DNA from: Kiritimatiellia bacterium
GTDB taxonomy: Bacteria; Verrucomicrobiota; Kiritimatiellia; CAIQIC01; Lenti-01
NCBI GenBank assembly: GCA_018432565.1
Contig: JAHDSS010000182.1
Span: 1-14,292, forward strand
Length of the DNA: 14,292 nt
Direction: 5' to 3'
Part shown: positions 1 to 5,676 of the stretch, in pieces
Layout: every line of letters starts with the position of its first letter
How positions within the stretch are numbered: position 1 is the stretch's first letter
Translations under genes and position numbers: made by a program
The notes under the pieces: model-generated
What the model saw: only the letters and a program-made list of their open reading frames with translations
Databases searched by the model: none
What the model was told of the DNA's origin: nothing

Positions 1-152
1 ACGGCTTTCCCGTCGCCGAGCGCGCCGAGGTCGAGCAGCATCTGGGGGATCTGGGTGGATTTGCCGGAGCCGGTGGGGGCGGTGACGAGCAGGCGCCGCG
101 AATGCTTCAGCGCGGCGTCGAGGTCGGAACGGATGGAGTGGATGGGCAACAT
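1..152 (-). CDS. hrpB: ATP-dependent DExH-box helicase HrpB-like, N-terminal fragment
   Basis: Only the first 50 codons lie in the window; the gene runs off the left edge. The minus-strand peptide begins MLPIHSIRSDLDAAL and has a Walker A motif, APTGSGKST, at residues 25-33 (Lys31), followed by QIPQMLLDLG. This layout, a short N-terminal helix followed at once by a Walker A of the form APTGxGKSTxxP, is what bacterial HrpB proteins show. HrpA normally has GETGSGKTTQLP, so HrpB is preferred. HrpB proteins are large putative RNA/DNA helicases whose precise role is unsettled. The start ATG at 152 was chosen because it sits just before the recognisable domain; no strong Shine-Dalgarno precedes it. 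The region upstream is the repeat island. The family is fairly sure; the HrpB/HrpA distinction is less so. Confidence 0.72.
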   Translation of the reverse strand, partial: MLPIHSIRSDLDAALKHSRRLLVTAPTGSGKSTQIPQMLLDLGALGDGKA

Positions 153-163
153 GGATGAACAAG

Positions 164-210
164 GAATATCCGATATCCGATATGCAATGTCGAATATCCA
201 ATATCCAACA
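164..210. repeat. AT-rich short-unit repeat (ATATCC motif)
   Basis: Five variants of (G/A)ATATCC or GATATGC follow one another at 7-13 nt spacing in otherwise GC-rich DNA, ending in AATATCCAACA. The stretch lies just upstream of the helicase start codon, on the opposite strand to its coding direction. Similar ATATCC/GGATAT strings recur in PVC-group intergenic DNA (recalled, not searched). It might contain promoter-like AT elements for the helicase, but none could be chosen with confidence. The stretch immediately after it (about 225-260) is a CAGGAAAA/CACAGGAA purine repeat. Confidence 0.55.
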
Positions 211-286
211 CCCGGGAACAGCCAAGCAGGAAAACAGGAAACACAGGAACACAGGAAAACCTCGATATGTGTGTGGGGTGGCTGGA

Positions 287-550
287 GGGGCAGGGTTCAG
301 GAAACAGCCGGAGGTGAGACTACGAAAGGCTCGAAAGAACGAAACAAACAGCCGGGTGGGGGAACTACGAATGAAGCGAATGGCACGAATGGGAATGGGG
401 AATAACGAAGAGCTGAAGTAGGAAAACAGGAGCAGGGGGCAGGGTTCAGGAAACCGCCGGGGACGGAACTACGAAAGGCTCGAAAGACACGAAATAAACA
501 GCCGGGGGGTGGAGTTGCGAATGAAGCGAATGGCACGAATGGGCGGCGAG
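287..550. repeat. Two diverged copies of a ~113-bp TTCG-periodic repeat
   Basis: Copy 1 is about 287-400 and copy 2 about 436-550, offset by 149-150 nt. Both run from a shared GGGCAGGGTTCAGGAAAC through ACTACGAAAGGCTCGAAAG to ATGAAGCGAATGGCACGAAT. Read on the minus strand, each copy holds two blocks in which TTCG recurs every 8-10 nt (for example ATTCGTGCC, ATTCGCTTC, ATTCGCAAC). The two copies differ by substitutions and one-base indels, so this is an old duplication. The rest of 153-594 is purine-rich on the plus strand, with no convincing gene. Short open frames here have repeat-derived composition. Confidence 0.7.
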
Positions 551-594
551 GACGGGAAGAGTTGGGAAGGCGCCGGTCTGGATGGAGAGCGGGA

Positions 595-624
595 TTGCGG
601 GGAAACGCGGAAACGAGATAAGAT
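595..624 (+). promoter_or_regulatory. Candidate sigma70-type promoter for crcB
   Basis: The -35 element is TTGCGG (595-600), the spacer is 18 nt and the -10 element is TAAGAT (619-624). The crcB ATG lies 9 nt after the -10, so the transcript would start almost at the start codon. Found by eye in GC-rich DNA, so a chance match is possible. The same -35 hexamer and 18-nt spacer appear before folB. Confidence 0.45.
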
Positions 625-633
625 AGGCGGCAA

Positions 634-1041
634 ATGAGCCAACCGTTGATCATGTCGTGCTGGGTGGGGCGGGGGGGCTTTGCGGGGTCGGTGGCGCGCT
701 ACGGGCTGAGTCTGGCGTCGCAGCGGGCAGGGATGACGTGGCCGCTGGGGACGCTGGGGGCGAATGTGCTGGGATGCCTGGCGATTGGCCTGGTGGCGGG
801 GTTGTCGGATCGGGGGGGGCTGCCGCCGGCGGCGCGGCTGGCGCTGGCGACGGGATTCTGCGGGGGCTTCACAACGATGTCGTCGCTGATCTACGAGGCG
901 GCGGCGATGGCGCGCGGGGGGGGCGTCTGGCAGGCGGCGGGATATCTGGCCGGGACGCTGGCGCTGTCGGCGGCGGGATTTGCGTCGGGACTGGTGATGG
1001 TGCGGGCGCTGGCCCGGCTGGGAGGTGGCGCATGGAACTGA
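634..1041 (+). CDS. crcB: Fluoride channel CrcB/Fluc
   Basis: A 135-residue protein, the usual length for the family, with four expected membrane segments. It would export fluoride passively as an antiparallel dimer in the inner membrane. Family motifs are clear: GRGGFAGSVARYG (residues 12-24), WPLGTLGANVLG with the conserved Asn44, and TGFCGGFTTMSS (73-84). In well-studied Fluc proteins the last motif reads GGLTTFSTF, and its two phenylalanines line the pore; here those positions are Met82 and Leu85. The ATG at 634 is preferred over the in-frame ATG at 652 because the -10 element places transcription just before it, although the N-terminus is slightly long. Its 3' end overlaps the DUF190 gene by 10 nt, so the two are almost certainly co-transcribed. 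No fluoride riboswitch was recognised upstream. Confidence 0.93.
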   Translation: MSQPLIMSCWVGRGGFAGSVARYGLSLASQRAGMTWPLGTLGANVLGCLAIGLVAGLSDRGGLPPAARLALATGFCGGFTTMSSLIYEAAAMARGGGVWQAAGYLAGTLALSAAGFASGLVMVRALARLGGGAWN

Positions 1042-1397
1042 AGGCGGAGGCGAGACTGCTGCGGGTTTTCCTGGGCGAAGGCGACCAGGCGAAGCACGCG
1101 CCGCTGTATGAGGCGATCGTGCGGGAGGCGCGGGCCGCGGGGCTGGCGGGGGCGACGGCGTGGCGGGGGGTGATGGGGTTCGGGCCCACGAGCCGCATCC
1201 GGACGGCAAAGGTGCTGGATTTGTCGGCGGATCTGCCGGTGGTGGTGGAGATCACGGACGAGGAGGAAAAGATCCGGGCGTTTCTGCCGGTGCTGAAGCG
1301 CCTGTTCGAAACATCGGGGTGCGGGGGGTTGGTGACGATGGAGAAGGTGGAGGTGATCCATTATCTGCACGGGGGGGCAGACCGTCCGGCCGACTAG
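1032..1397 (+). CDS. DUF190 (PII-like) protein partnered with CrcB
   Basis: A 121-residue protein whose central stretch GVMGFGPTSRIRTAKVLD followed by LSADLPVVVEITDEEEKI is the hallmark of the DUF190 family. These are small ferredoxin-fold proteins related to the PII/CutA-like group. They are commonly encoded beside crcB, sometimes fused to it, and their biochemical role is not settled; a regulatory or accessory role in fluoride export is an inference from genomic context. The start ATG at 1032 lies inside the last codons of crcB (10-nt overlap) and has a strong GGAGG at 1021-1025, six bases upstream. Co-translation with crcB is therefore likely. The first helix (about residues 18-35) and the acidic DEEE loop are typical. 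Confidence 0.9.
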   Translation: MELKAEARLLRVFLGEGDQAKHAPLYEAIVREARAAGLAGATAWRGVMGFGPTSRIRTAKVLDLSADLPVVVEITDEEEKIRAFLPVLKRLFETSGCGGLVTMEKVEVIHYLHGGADRPAD

Positions 1398-1421
1398 GAG
1401 GGGGAGAGCCGTGACGGCGGG

Positions 1422-2063
1422 ATGAGAGGAAGAAAGGCAGCGGGCCGGAGACGGCGGGGGCCGGGGGAGGCGGTTCGGCGGTTCCGGGAGTGGAGACGCC
1501 ATTACATGGCGCCGTCGGCCCCGGCCTACGTGCTGTGCAACGCCGTCGCGGGGATGCTGTTTTTCGCGGTGTATCTGAACGGCCCCTTGATTTTGTTTCC
1601 GGTCGGGCTGGGATTGGTTCTTCTTCCGCTGGCCGTGGCCGCCGTGGCCGGACTGTTCCGGCGGGAAGCCGTCGCCGAAGTGTATTACGGATTCCTGATC
1701 AGCTACCGGCTGTCTGAGCGGAACCTGGTTCTGTTGCTGGGGCGGACGATTCCGCTGTACCGGGTGAATCTGGCGGAAGTGATCCAGGTGGACCGGTGGC
1801 GGGCGGTGGGACCGGCGGCGCACGGCAGCGGGGAAAACAATCTGGTCTGGTTCTGGTTGAGCCGGATCTGGTTCTGGCCGCGGCCGGTGGGCCGGATGAT
1901 CCGGAACCTGTTTTCCATCCGGGTGATCCGGTGCGAATACGTCCTGGTGTGCGAGACGGGCTGGAAGATCGTGCTGATGTGCAGCCGTGACTTCATCGAG
2001 CAGGTAGCGCGGCGGGCGGAGAAGGCCAGGGAGCGGGGCGCGGCGCTGCCTGAACCGGCCTGA
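1422..2063 (+). CDS. Conserved-looking two-helix membrane protein of unknown function, possible bacterial PH-like domain
   Basis: The family is not recognised with certainty. The 213-residue protein starts with a very basic tail (residues 1-28), then two adjacent hydrophobic segments (about 32-52 and 55-80). A soluble part of about 130 residues follows, ending in a charged helix. The soluble part holds short beta-strand-like runs (SERNLVLLLGRTIPLYRVNL, then EYVLVCETGWKIVLMCSRDF) ending in an amphipathic helix, a pattern seen in bacterial pleckstrin-homology-like domains placed after a TM hairpin. That domain call is an inference. The gene begins 24 nt after DUF190 and could belong to the same transcript. 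A strong GGAGGGGG at 1397-1404 is better spaced for a four-codon GTG mini-ORF (1411-1425) whose stop overlaps this ATG. An alternative start is the ATG at 1506, which would remove the basic tail. Confidence 0.75.
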   Translation: MRGRKAAGRRRRGPGEAVRRFREWRRHYMAPSAPAYVLCNAVAGMLFFAVYLNGPLILFPVGLGLVLLPLAVAAVAGLFRREAVAEVYYGFLISYRLSERNLVLLLGRTIPLYRVNLAEVIQVDRWRAVGPAAHGSGENNLVWFWLSRIWFWPRPVGRMIRNLFSIRVIRCEYVLVCETGWKIVLMCSRDFIEQVARRAEKARERGAALPEPA

Positions 2064-2096
2064 TGGTTTGCGCAGGGGGTGGCGGAGGGCGGGCGG

Positions 2097-2158
2097 TTTT
2101 CCACGGTGTGGAAAAAAGCCTGTCCCGCTTCAGCGGGATTTTCCATGGCGTGGAAAAT
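2097..2158. repeat. Two TTTTCCA-N5-TGGAAAA palindromes flanking a small hairpin
   Basis: The first palindrome, TTTTCCACGGTGTGGAAAA, is at 2097-2115. The second, TTTTCCATGGCGTGGAAAA, is at 2139-2157 with one extra A/T pair. Between them is TCCCGCT-TC-AGCGGGA (2123-2138), a perfect 7-bp stem. Two more copies of the palindrome lie at 2403-2452. Such palindromes recur in intergenic DNA of Kiritimatiellota-type genomes (recalled, not searched). They lie between convergent genes and could act as terminator-like or REP-like elements. Confidence 0.75.
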
Positions 2159-2200
2159 ATCAATTTATAGGACCGACCCCTTCCCAGGGGACAGATCAGG
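2156..2200. repeat. Diverged GACCCC-type palindrome half-site
   Basis: An AT-rich run (AATATCAATTTATAG) leads into GACCGACCCC (2171-2180), then TTCCCA and GGGGACAG. It has the same design (AT-rich arm, GG-C-GACCCC core, imperfect inverted GGGGxCAG) as the elements at 7819-7880 and 9139-9248. It has lost most of its symmetry. Confidence 0.5.
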
Positions 2201-2277
2201 CAGAGAGACTAAGCAGGAAAACAGAAAACCCACGAAAGCAGGAAAAGGAAGCGATCGGAGGACAGGGGGGGCATCCA

Positions 2278-2334
2278 CCTTCGCCGAGGCTTCCGCCTTC
2301 GCCTAGGCTTCGGCGGACAAGACGGCGGACAAGG
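2278..2334. repeat. 18-bp and 12-bp tandem repeats with GCCTAGGC hairpin
   Basis: CCTTCGCC(G/T)AGGCTTC(C/G)G occurs twice in tandem (2278-2295 and 2296-2313). It is followed by CGGCGGACAAG(A/G) twice (2311-2322 and 2323-2334). The region 2293-2316 forms an imperfect palindrome centred on GCCTAGGC (2301-2308) with CCGCC/GGCGG outer arms. It is non-coding and part of a repeat mosaic filling the gap between two convergent genes. Confidence 0.65.
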
Positions 2335-2347
2335 TGGGGCAGGGGCC

Positions 2348-2362
2348 GCGCTCAGCGAGCGC
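2348..2362. repeat. GCGCTC-AGC-GAGCGC hairpin
   Basis: A perfect 6-bp inverted repeat with a 3-nt loop, followed by AGCTACAA. On the minus strand it reads TTGTAGCTGCGCTCGCTGAG, a wording I recall from dispersed repeats in PVC-group genomes. It is the fourth repeat type in the same 454-nt gap (2064-2517). No gene was seen in that gap. Confidence 0.5.
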
Positions 2363-2402
2363 AGCTACAACCGAACCGCAGCGCCTCTTGACGAAGCGCG
2401 TG

Positions 2403-2452
2403 TTTTCCATGGCGTGGAAAAACCGCGGAAAAGTTTTCCATGGCGTGGAAAA
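2403..2452. repeat. Second pair of TTTTCCATGGCGTGGAAAA palindromes
   Basis: Two identical 19-bp copies lie at 2403-2421 and 2434-2452, 31 nt apart. They are separated by ACCGCGGAAAAG, which contains CCGCGG. They are closest to the 3' end of the transporter gene (stop at 2518, minus strand). All four copies of this family in the window lie in this one gap. Confidence 0.78.
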
Positions 2453-2517
2453 TCCGGAAAAACGGGGGGCGGGGCAGTCGTCCATCCAGAGGCCGCCGGT
2501 GGCGTGGAGCCGGGGGA

Positions 2518-4116
2518 TCAGGTGAGCTTGAGCCAGCCGATGGTGTGCAGAAAGGCGATGAGGACGGCGACGGGGGAGATGAAGCGGATGAAGATGCCCC
2601 AGAGGGAGGCGAGGGTGACGACGTGGACACCGGCGTTGTGGGAGGGGTCGTCCTTGAGGCCGGCGAGGAGGCTGATGAGATGGACGTCGCCGAAGTTGCT
2701 GGAGCCGTGGCGGATTTCGTCGAGGGCGTGTTTGGTGCCCCAGATCCAGCCGGTGAACAGGGAAATGAACAGGCCGCCGAGGGGCAGGAGCCAGTTGGAG
2801 GAGAGGTTGTCGAGGGTGTCGAAGAAGGAGGCCTTGGTGGAGCCGAAGACCTTGAGCAGGACCGCATGGAGTTTTTCGAGCCGGGTCCAGTCGCTGATAT
2901 CGGTGACGCTGACGGCGCAGAGGGCGCCGAGCAGGAAGATGGCGCCGCCGAAAACGACGGCGGCGCGGTGGCGTTTCCAGCCGCGTTCGTCCACGAAGTA
3001 GGCGGTGACGACTTCGAGGAGGCTGATGCCGGAGGTGAGCGCGGCGATGAGCAGGAGGAGGAAGAAGAGGAAGGCCCAGAAGGCGCCGAGGGGGATCTGG
3101 TGGAAGACGGTGGGCAGGACCAGGAAAACGAGACCGGGGCCGGCGTCGGGCTGGAAGCCCTGGGCGAAGACGGCGGGGAAGATGGCGAGGCCGGCCATCA
3201 GGGCGATGAGGGTGTCGAGGCCGACGACGGAGAGGGTGGAGGAGAAGAGGTTTTCCTTGCGGTCGAGATAGCTGCCGTAGGTGATCATGGCGCCCATGCC
3301 GAGGGAGAGGGAGAAGAAGGCGTGGCCGAGGGCGGTCAGGACGCTGCCGGCATTGATCTTGGAGAAGTCGGGGGTGAGGTAGAAGCGGACGCCGTCCATG
3401 GCGCCGGGCAGGGTGAGGCTGCGGATGATCAGGGCGAGCATGATCAGCAGCAGGACGGGCATGAGGATTTTGGACCAGCGCTCGATGCCGGACTTGATGC
3501 CTTTATAGACGATGAGCACGCAGAGCATGACGAAGACGAAATGGCAGCCGACGGCCCAGTAGGGGTTGAACGTGAACTGCACGAAATGCGCCTTGGCGGC
3601 CTCGACGGAGGCGAAATCGAGTTGGCCGGCGGCGGCCTTCCAGACGTAGCCGAGGGTCCAGCCGGCGACAACGCTGTAGAACGCGAGGATGGTGAAACCG
3701 GCGACGACGCCCATGGCGCCGACGAGCACCCAGCCGTGGCGGAAGATGAGCAGGCCCAGCCCGATCAGGAGGGCGCCCCAGCCCCAGCAGCGGAACAGCA
3801 GCAGGAAGGCGCCGGCCAGCAAGACGGCCAGACCGACGAGATGGGCGAGGACGGAGGTCTTGGGCGCCAGGGCCTTGAAGGCGCCGACGGGGTCGCGCTG
3901 GGTGTGGCGGCCCAGGGCGAATTCGCAGATCATGACGGGGGCGCCGATGACGGCGATGCACAGGAGATAGACCAGGACAAAGGCGCCGCCGCCGTTTTCG
4001 CCGACGATGTAGGGGAATTTCCAGATGTTGCCCAGTCCGATGGCCGAGCCGGCGGCGGCCAGGATGAATCCCCACGCGCCGCTCCACTGTTCCCGGGACG
4101 CAATCTGATTGCTCAT
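2518..4116 (-). CDS. Sodium-dependent transporter, neurotransmitter:sodium symporter (SNF/LeuT) family
   Basis: A 532-residue inner-membrane protein of the LeuT fold, predicted to co-transport an amino acid or related amine with Na+; the substrate cannot be read from sequence. TM1 carries AAAGSAIGLGNIWKFPY (residues 21-37; Gly23, Ala25 and Asn30 match sodium-site positions of LeuT), then GENGGGAF. TM6 has HAFFSLSLGMGAMITY (265-280), and TM8 has AALTSGISLLE (358-368) with the Na2-type Ala-Thr-Ser. Bacterial members usually have about 440-510 residues. The extra length is mostly a hydrophobic insert at about residues 86-127, between TM2 and TM3, that could form one or two added helices. The start is supported by AAGGAG at 4125-4130, eight bases upstream. 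It appears to be a single-gene unit. A long open frame on the opposite strand is a composition artefact. Confidence 0.93.
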   Translation of the reverse strand: MSNQIASREQWSGAWGFILAAAGSAIGLGNIWKFPYIVGENGGGAFVLVYLLCIAVIGAPVMICEFALGRHTQRDPVGAFKALAPKTSVLAHLVGLAVLLAGAFLLLFRCWGWGALLIGLGLLIFRHGWVLVGAMGVVAGFTILAFYSVVAGWTLGYVWKAAAGQLDFASVEAAKAHFVQFTFNPYWAVGCHFVFVMLCVLIVYKGIKSGIERWSKILMPVLLLIMLALIIRSLTLPGAMDGVRFYLTPDFSKINAGSVLTALGHAFFSLSLGMGAMITYGSYLDRKENLFSSTLSVVGLDTLIALMAGLAIFPAVFAQGFQPDAGPGLVFLVLPTVFHQIPLGAFWAFLFFLLLLIAALTSGISLLEVVTAYFVDERGWKRHRAAVVFGGAIFLLGALCAVSVTDISDWTRLEKLHAVLLKVFGSTKASFFDTLDNLSSNWLLPLGGLFISLFTGWIWGTKHALDEIRHGSSNFGDVHLISLLAGLKDDPSHNAGVHVVTLASLWGIFIRFISPVAVLIAFLHTIGWLKLT

Positions 4117-4139
4117 GGCAAGGACTCCTTGTTGAGCGC

Positions 4140-4169
4140 ACCGTACCCAATGCGGGGGGCGGGGGGCAA
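4140..4169 (-). promoter_or_regulatory. Candidate promoter for the sodium symporter gene
   Basis: On the minus strand, TTGCCC (4164-4169), an 18-nt spacer and TACGGT (4140-4145). Transcription would begin near 4133, leaving a short leader of about 17 nt that holds the AAGGAG Shine-Dalgarno. Found by eye in C-rich DNA, so modest confidence. Confidence 0.35.
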
Positions 4170-4203
4170 GTGCGGAGAGGGAGCGGGGGCATCAACGGGA
4201 GGA

Positions 4204-4233
4204 TTGCGGAAGGGCGGCGGGGGGCGGTATGGT
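4204..4233 (+). promoter_or_regulatory. Candidate promoter for folB
   Basis: TTGCGG (4204-4209), an 18-nt spacer and TATGGT (4228-4233). The folB ATG at 4243 lies 9 nt after the -10, the same geometry as crcB, so a leaderless mRNA is predicted. The divergent symporter promoter lies within 40 nt on the other strand. Confidence 0.42.
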
Positions 4234-4242
4234 GGCGCGGTG

Positions 4243-4677
4243 ATGAGCAGCGACCGGAAAGCCAGGGCAGGGGGAGCCGTCCGCGGAGGCGGAGGGCCGG
4301 AGGCGGATTGGATCCATCTGCGGCGGGTGGAGGTGCGTTGTGTGCTGGGGGTGTATCCGGAGGAGCGGCGCCGGGCGCGTCCGGTGCGGCTGGACATTGC
4401 GCTGGCGTGCGACACGCGCCGGGCGGGGGCCTCGGACCGGCTGGAAGACACGCTGAACTACGAGGAGATCGAGGCGGCGGCGCGGGCGGCGGCGCGGCGG
4501 GGAAAATTCCGGCTGGTGGAGGCGCTGGCGGAGGCGGTGGCGCAGGCCTGCCTGGCGCACGACGGGGTGCGGGCGGTGCGGGTGGTGGCGGACAAGCCGG
4601 GGGCGCTGGCGCATACGCAAAGCGTGGCGGTGGACATCGTGCGCCGCCAGGGGCGGGGGGCGGCGAAAAAGCGGTAG
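4243..4677 (+). CDS. folB: Dihydroneopterin aldolase (folate biosynthesis)
   Basis: A 144-residue cytoplasmic enzyme that cleaves 7,8-dihydroneopterin to 6-hydroxymethyl-dihydropterin and glycolaldehyde. The FolB pattern is complete: WIHLRRVEVRCVLGVYPEER (23-42), SDRLEDTLNYEEIE (64-77), KFRLVEALAEAVA (88-100) and VVADKPGALAHTQSVAVDI (114-132). By alignment in mind with the E. coli enzyme, the functional residues are Glu41, Tyr73 and Lys118. About 20 residues of basic, Gly-rich N-terminal tail precede the conserved domain, so a later start is conceivable, but no better-placed one is seen. ATG 4243 (with in-frame GTG at 4240) fits the promoter above. No other folate genes are adjacent; it sits alone between a transporter and a nuclease. 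The frame stays open far upstream across the antisense of the transporter, which is not part of the gene. Confidence 0.9.
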   Translation: MSSDRKARAGGAVRGGGGPEADWIHLRRVEVRCVLGVYPEERRRARPVRLDIALACDTRRAGASDRLEDTLNYEEIEAAARAAARRGKFRLVEALAEAVAQACLAHDGVRAVRVVADKPGALAHTQSVAVDIVRRQGRGAAKKR

Positions 4678-4768
4678 CGGCGCCTGGCTTTTTCCCGGCC
4701 GGGTTCGAGACAGGGAGGAATTCCCGGGGCAGGCTGGTTCCAGGCCGCCTGGCGTTCAAGCGGGACGG

Positions 4769-5623
4769 TTACAGGCCGAGATCGATGAAGCGGGCGGAGC
4801 CTTCGTAGGTCTGTCCGCTGGAGGTGGTGAAGCGGACGTGGGCGCGGTCGGGGCTGATGCCCTTGATGACATGGACGGTGACGCCGGGGTTGAGGCGGCC
4901 GATGGGGCGGGTCTGGGCGGGGTCCGCGGGATAGATGCTGATGGTGCGGGAGAGGACGACATCCTGTTCGTCGACTTCGCGCGGGGCGAAGAGGGCTTCC
5001 AGGGGGTTGGCGGGGCCGCCGGAATAGGCCCAGGCGCCGAGCTTTTCCTTCTTGGCTTCGAGTTCGGCGCCGCGGAGGCGCTTCCACCAGCCGTCTTCGG
5101 TGCGCTTGTAGGCCTCGAGTTCGCTGAGATCGGTGCCCCGGCCGTAGACCCGGGCGAGGCCGTTGCGGACGAGTTCGTAGCTGAGGTCGCGGCCGTCGGC
5201 GGACAGCACCATGGCGTAGTCGCGGTCCTTGGAGGAGCGGCCCAGGGCGTCGGCGAGGCGGGAATAGACGGTGAAATTGCCGTCGGCCAGGAATTTTTCC
5301 GTGAATTTGACGGCGTCCTTGCCGACCTTGACGACATCCATGGGGTTGTCCATGCCGAAATAGTCGGCCTGTTCCTGGAGGCGTTCGGGGAGGGATTTTT
5401 CGGATTCGGGGGTATCCACGAAATAGAGGCGGAAGAGGTAGCGGCGGGTTTTGATGTTGGAGGGTTTGACGTGGAAGCTGTCGCCGTCGTTGGAGGCGTT
5501 GGGGATGACGTTACAGCCGGTGTATTCGCGCCATTTCTTGGCGGCGCGGGCGTCGAGGGGGGCGGCGGCCAGGAGGCCGGCGGCGAGTCCGAGAAGTCCC
5601 AGGCGGCAGGTGGTCGTGTGCAT
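4769..5623 (-). CDS. Secreted staphylococcal-nuclease-like (TNase) protein with C-terminal extension
   Basis: A 284-residue protein with an N-terminal signal peptide (MHTTTCRLGLLGLAAGLLAA, likely cut after ARA at about residue 27). An SNase-like domain follows (about 45-200): NDGDSFHV (45-52), FRLYFVDTPES (64-74), DYAMVLSADGRDLSYELVRN (135-154) then GLARVYG. Arg65 and Glu73 match the staphylococcal nuclease catalytic Arg35 and Glu43; Arg134 is a possible match for Arg87 but is less certain because the local GRG motif is altered. The domain has an insertion of about 30 residues after DTPES, so nuclease activity is probable but unproven. The last ~60 residues (RTISIYPADPAQTRPIGRLN onward) look like a small beta-rich, SH3-like domain. 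The gene lies 53 nt downstream of argD on the same strand but has its own promoter candidate. It would act outside the inner membrane. Confidence 0.82.
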   Translation of the reverse strand: MHTTTCRLGLLGLAAGLLAAAPLDARAAKKWREYTGCNVIPNASNDGDSFHVKPSNIKTRRYLFRLYFVDTPESEKSLPERLQEQADYFGMDNPMDVVKVGKDAVKFTEKFLADGNFTVYSRLADALGRSSKDRDYAMVLSADGRDLSYELVRNGLARVYGRGTDLSELEAYKRTEDGWWKRLRGAELEAKKEKLGAWAYSGGPANPLEALFAPREVDEQDVVLSRTISIYPADPAQTRPIGRLNPGVTVHVIKGISPDRAHVRFTTSSGQTYEGSARFIDLGL

Positions 5624-5631
5624 GGCTTGGG

Positions 5632-5659
5632 AGTGTACGGAAGCCGGGCGGAGGGTCAA
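5632..5659 (-). promoter_or_regulatory. Candidate promoter for the nuclease-like gene
   Basis: On the minus strand, TTGACC (5654-5659), a 16-nt spacer and TACACT (5632-5637), the best consensus match in the window. Only 8 nt separate the -10 from the ATG at 5623, again predicting a leaderless transcript. It sits in the 53-nt gap after argD. Confidence 0.48.
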
Positions 5660-5676
5660 CCGCAAAAGGCCCGGAT

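Noticed and set aside
287..550. CRISPR array
   Set aside because: Only two long diverged copies are present, with no regular short repeats, unique spacers or cas genes.
550..633. Possible fluoride riboswitch before crcB
   Set aside because: The conserved crcB-motif elements were not found in the upstream stretch, and the predicted transcription start leaves almost no leader.
469..1823. Minus-strand Arg/Pro-rich open frames opposite crcB, DUF190 and the next gene
   Set aside because: They are antisense to recognised coding sequence, with compositions typical of GC-rich shadow frames.
2440..4677. A 745-codon plus-strand open frame
   Set aside because: Most of it is the antisense of the sodium symporter. 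Its Asp/Glu/Gly-rich low-complexity translation comes from C-rich third positions on the other strand. Only the last 144 codons, folB, are real.
4678..4768. Terminator between convergent folB and the nuclease gene
   Set aside because: Several small GC-rich inverted repeats (CCCGGCCGGG, CCCGGG) exist, but no clear stem followed by a T tract was found on either strand.
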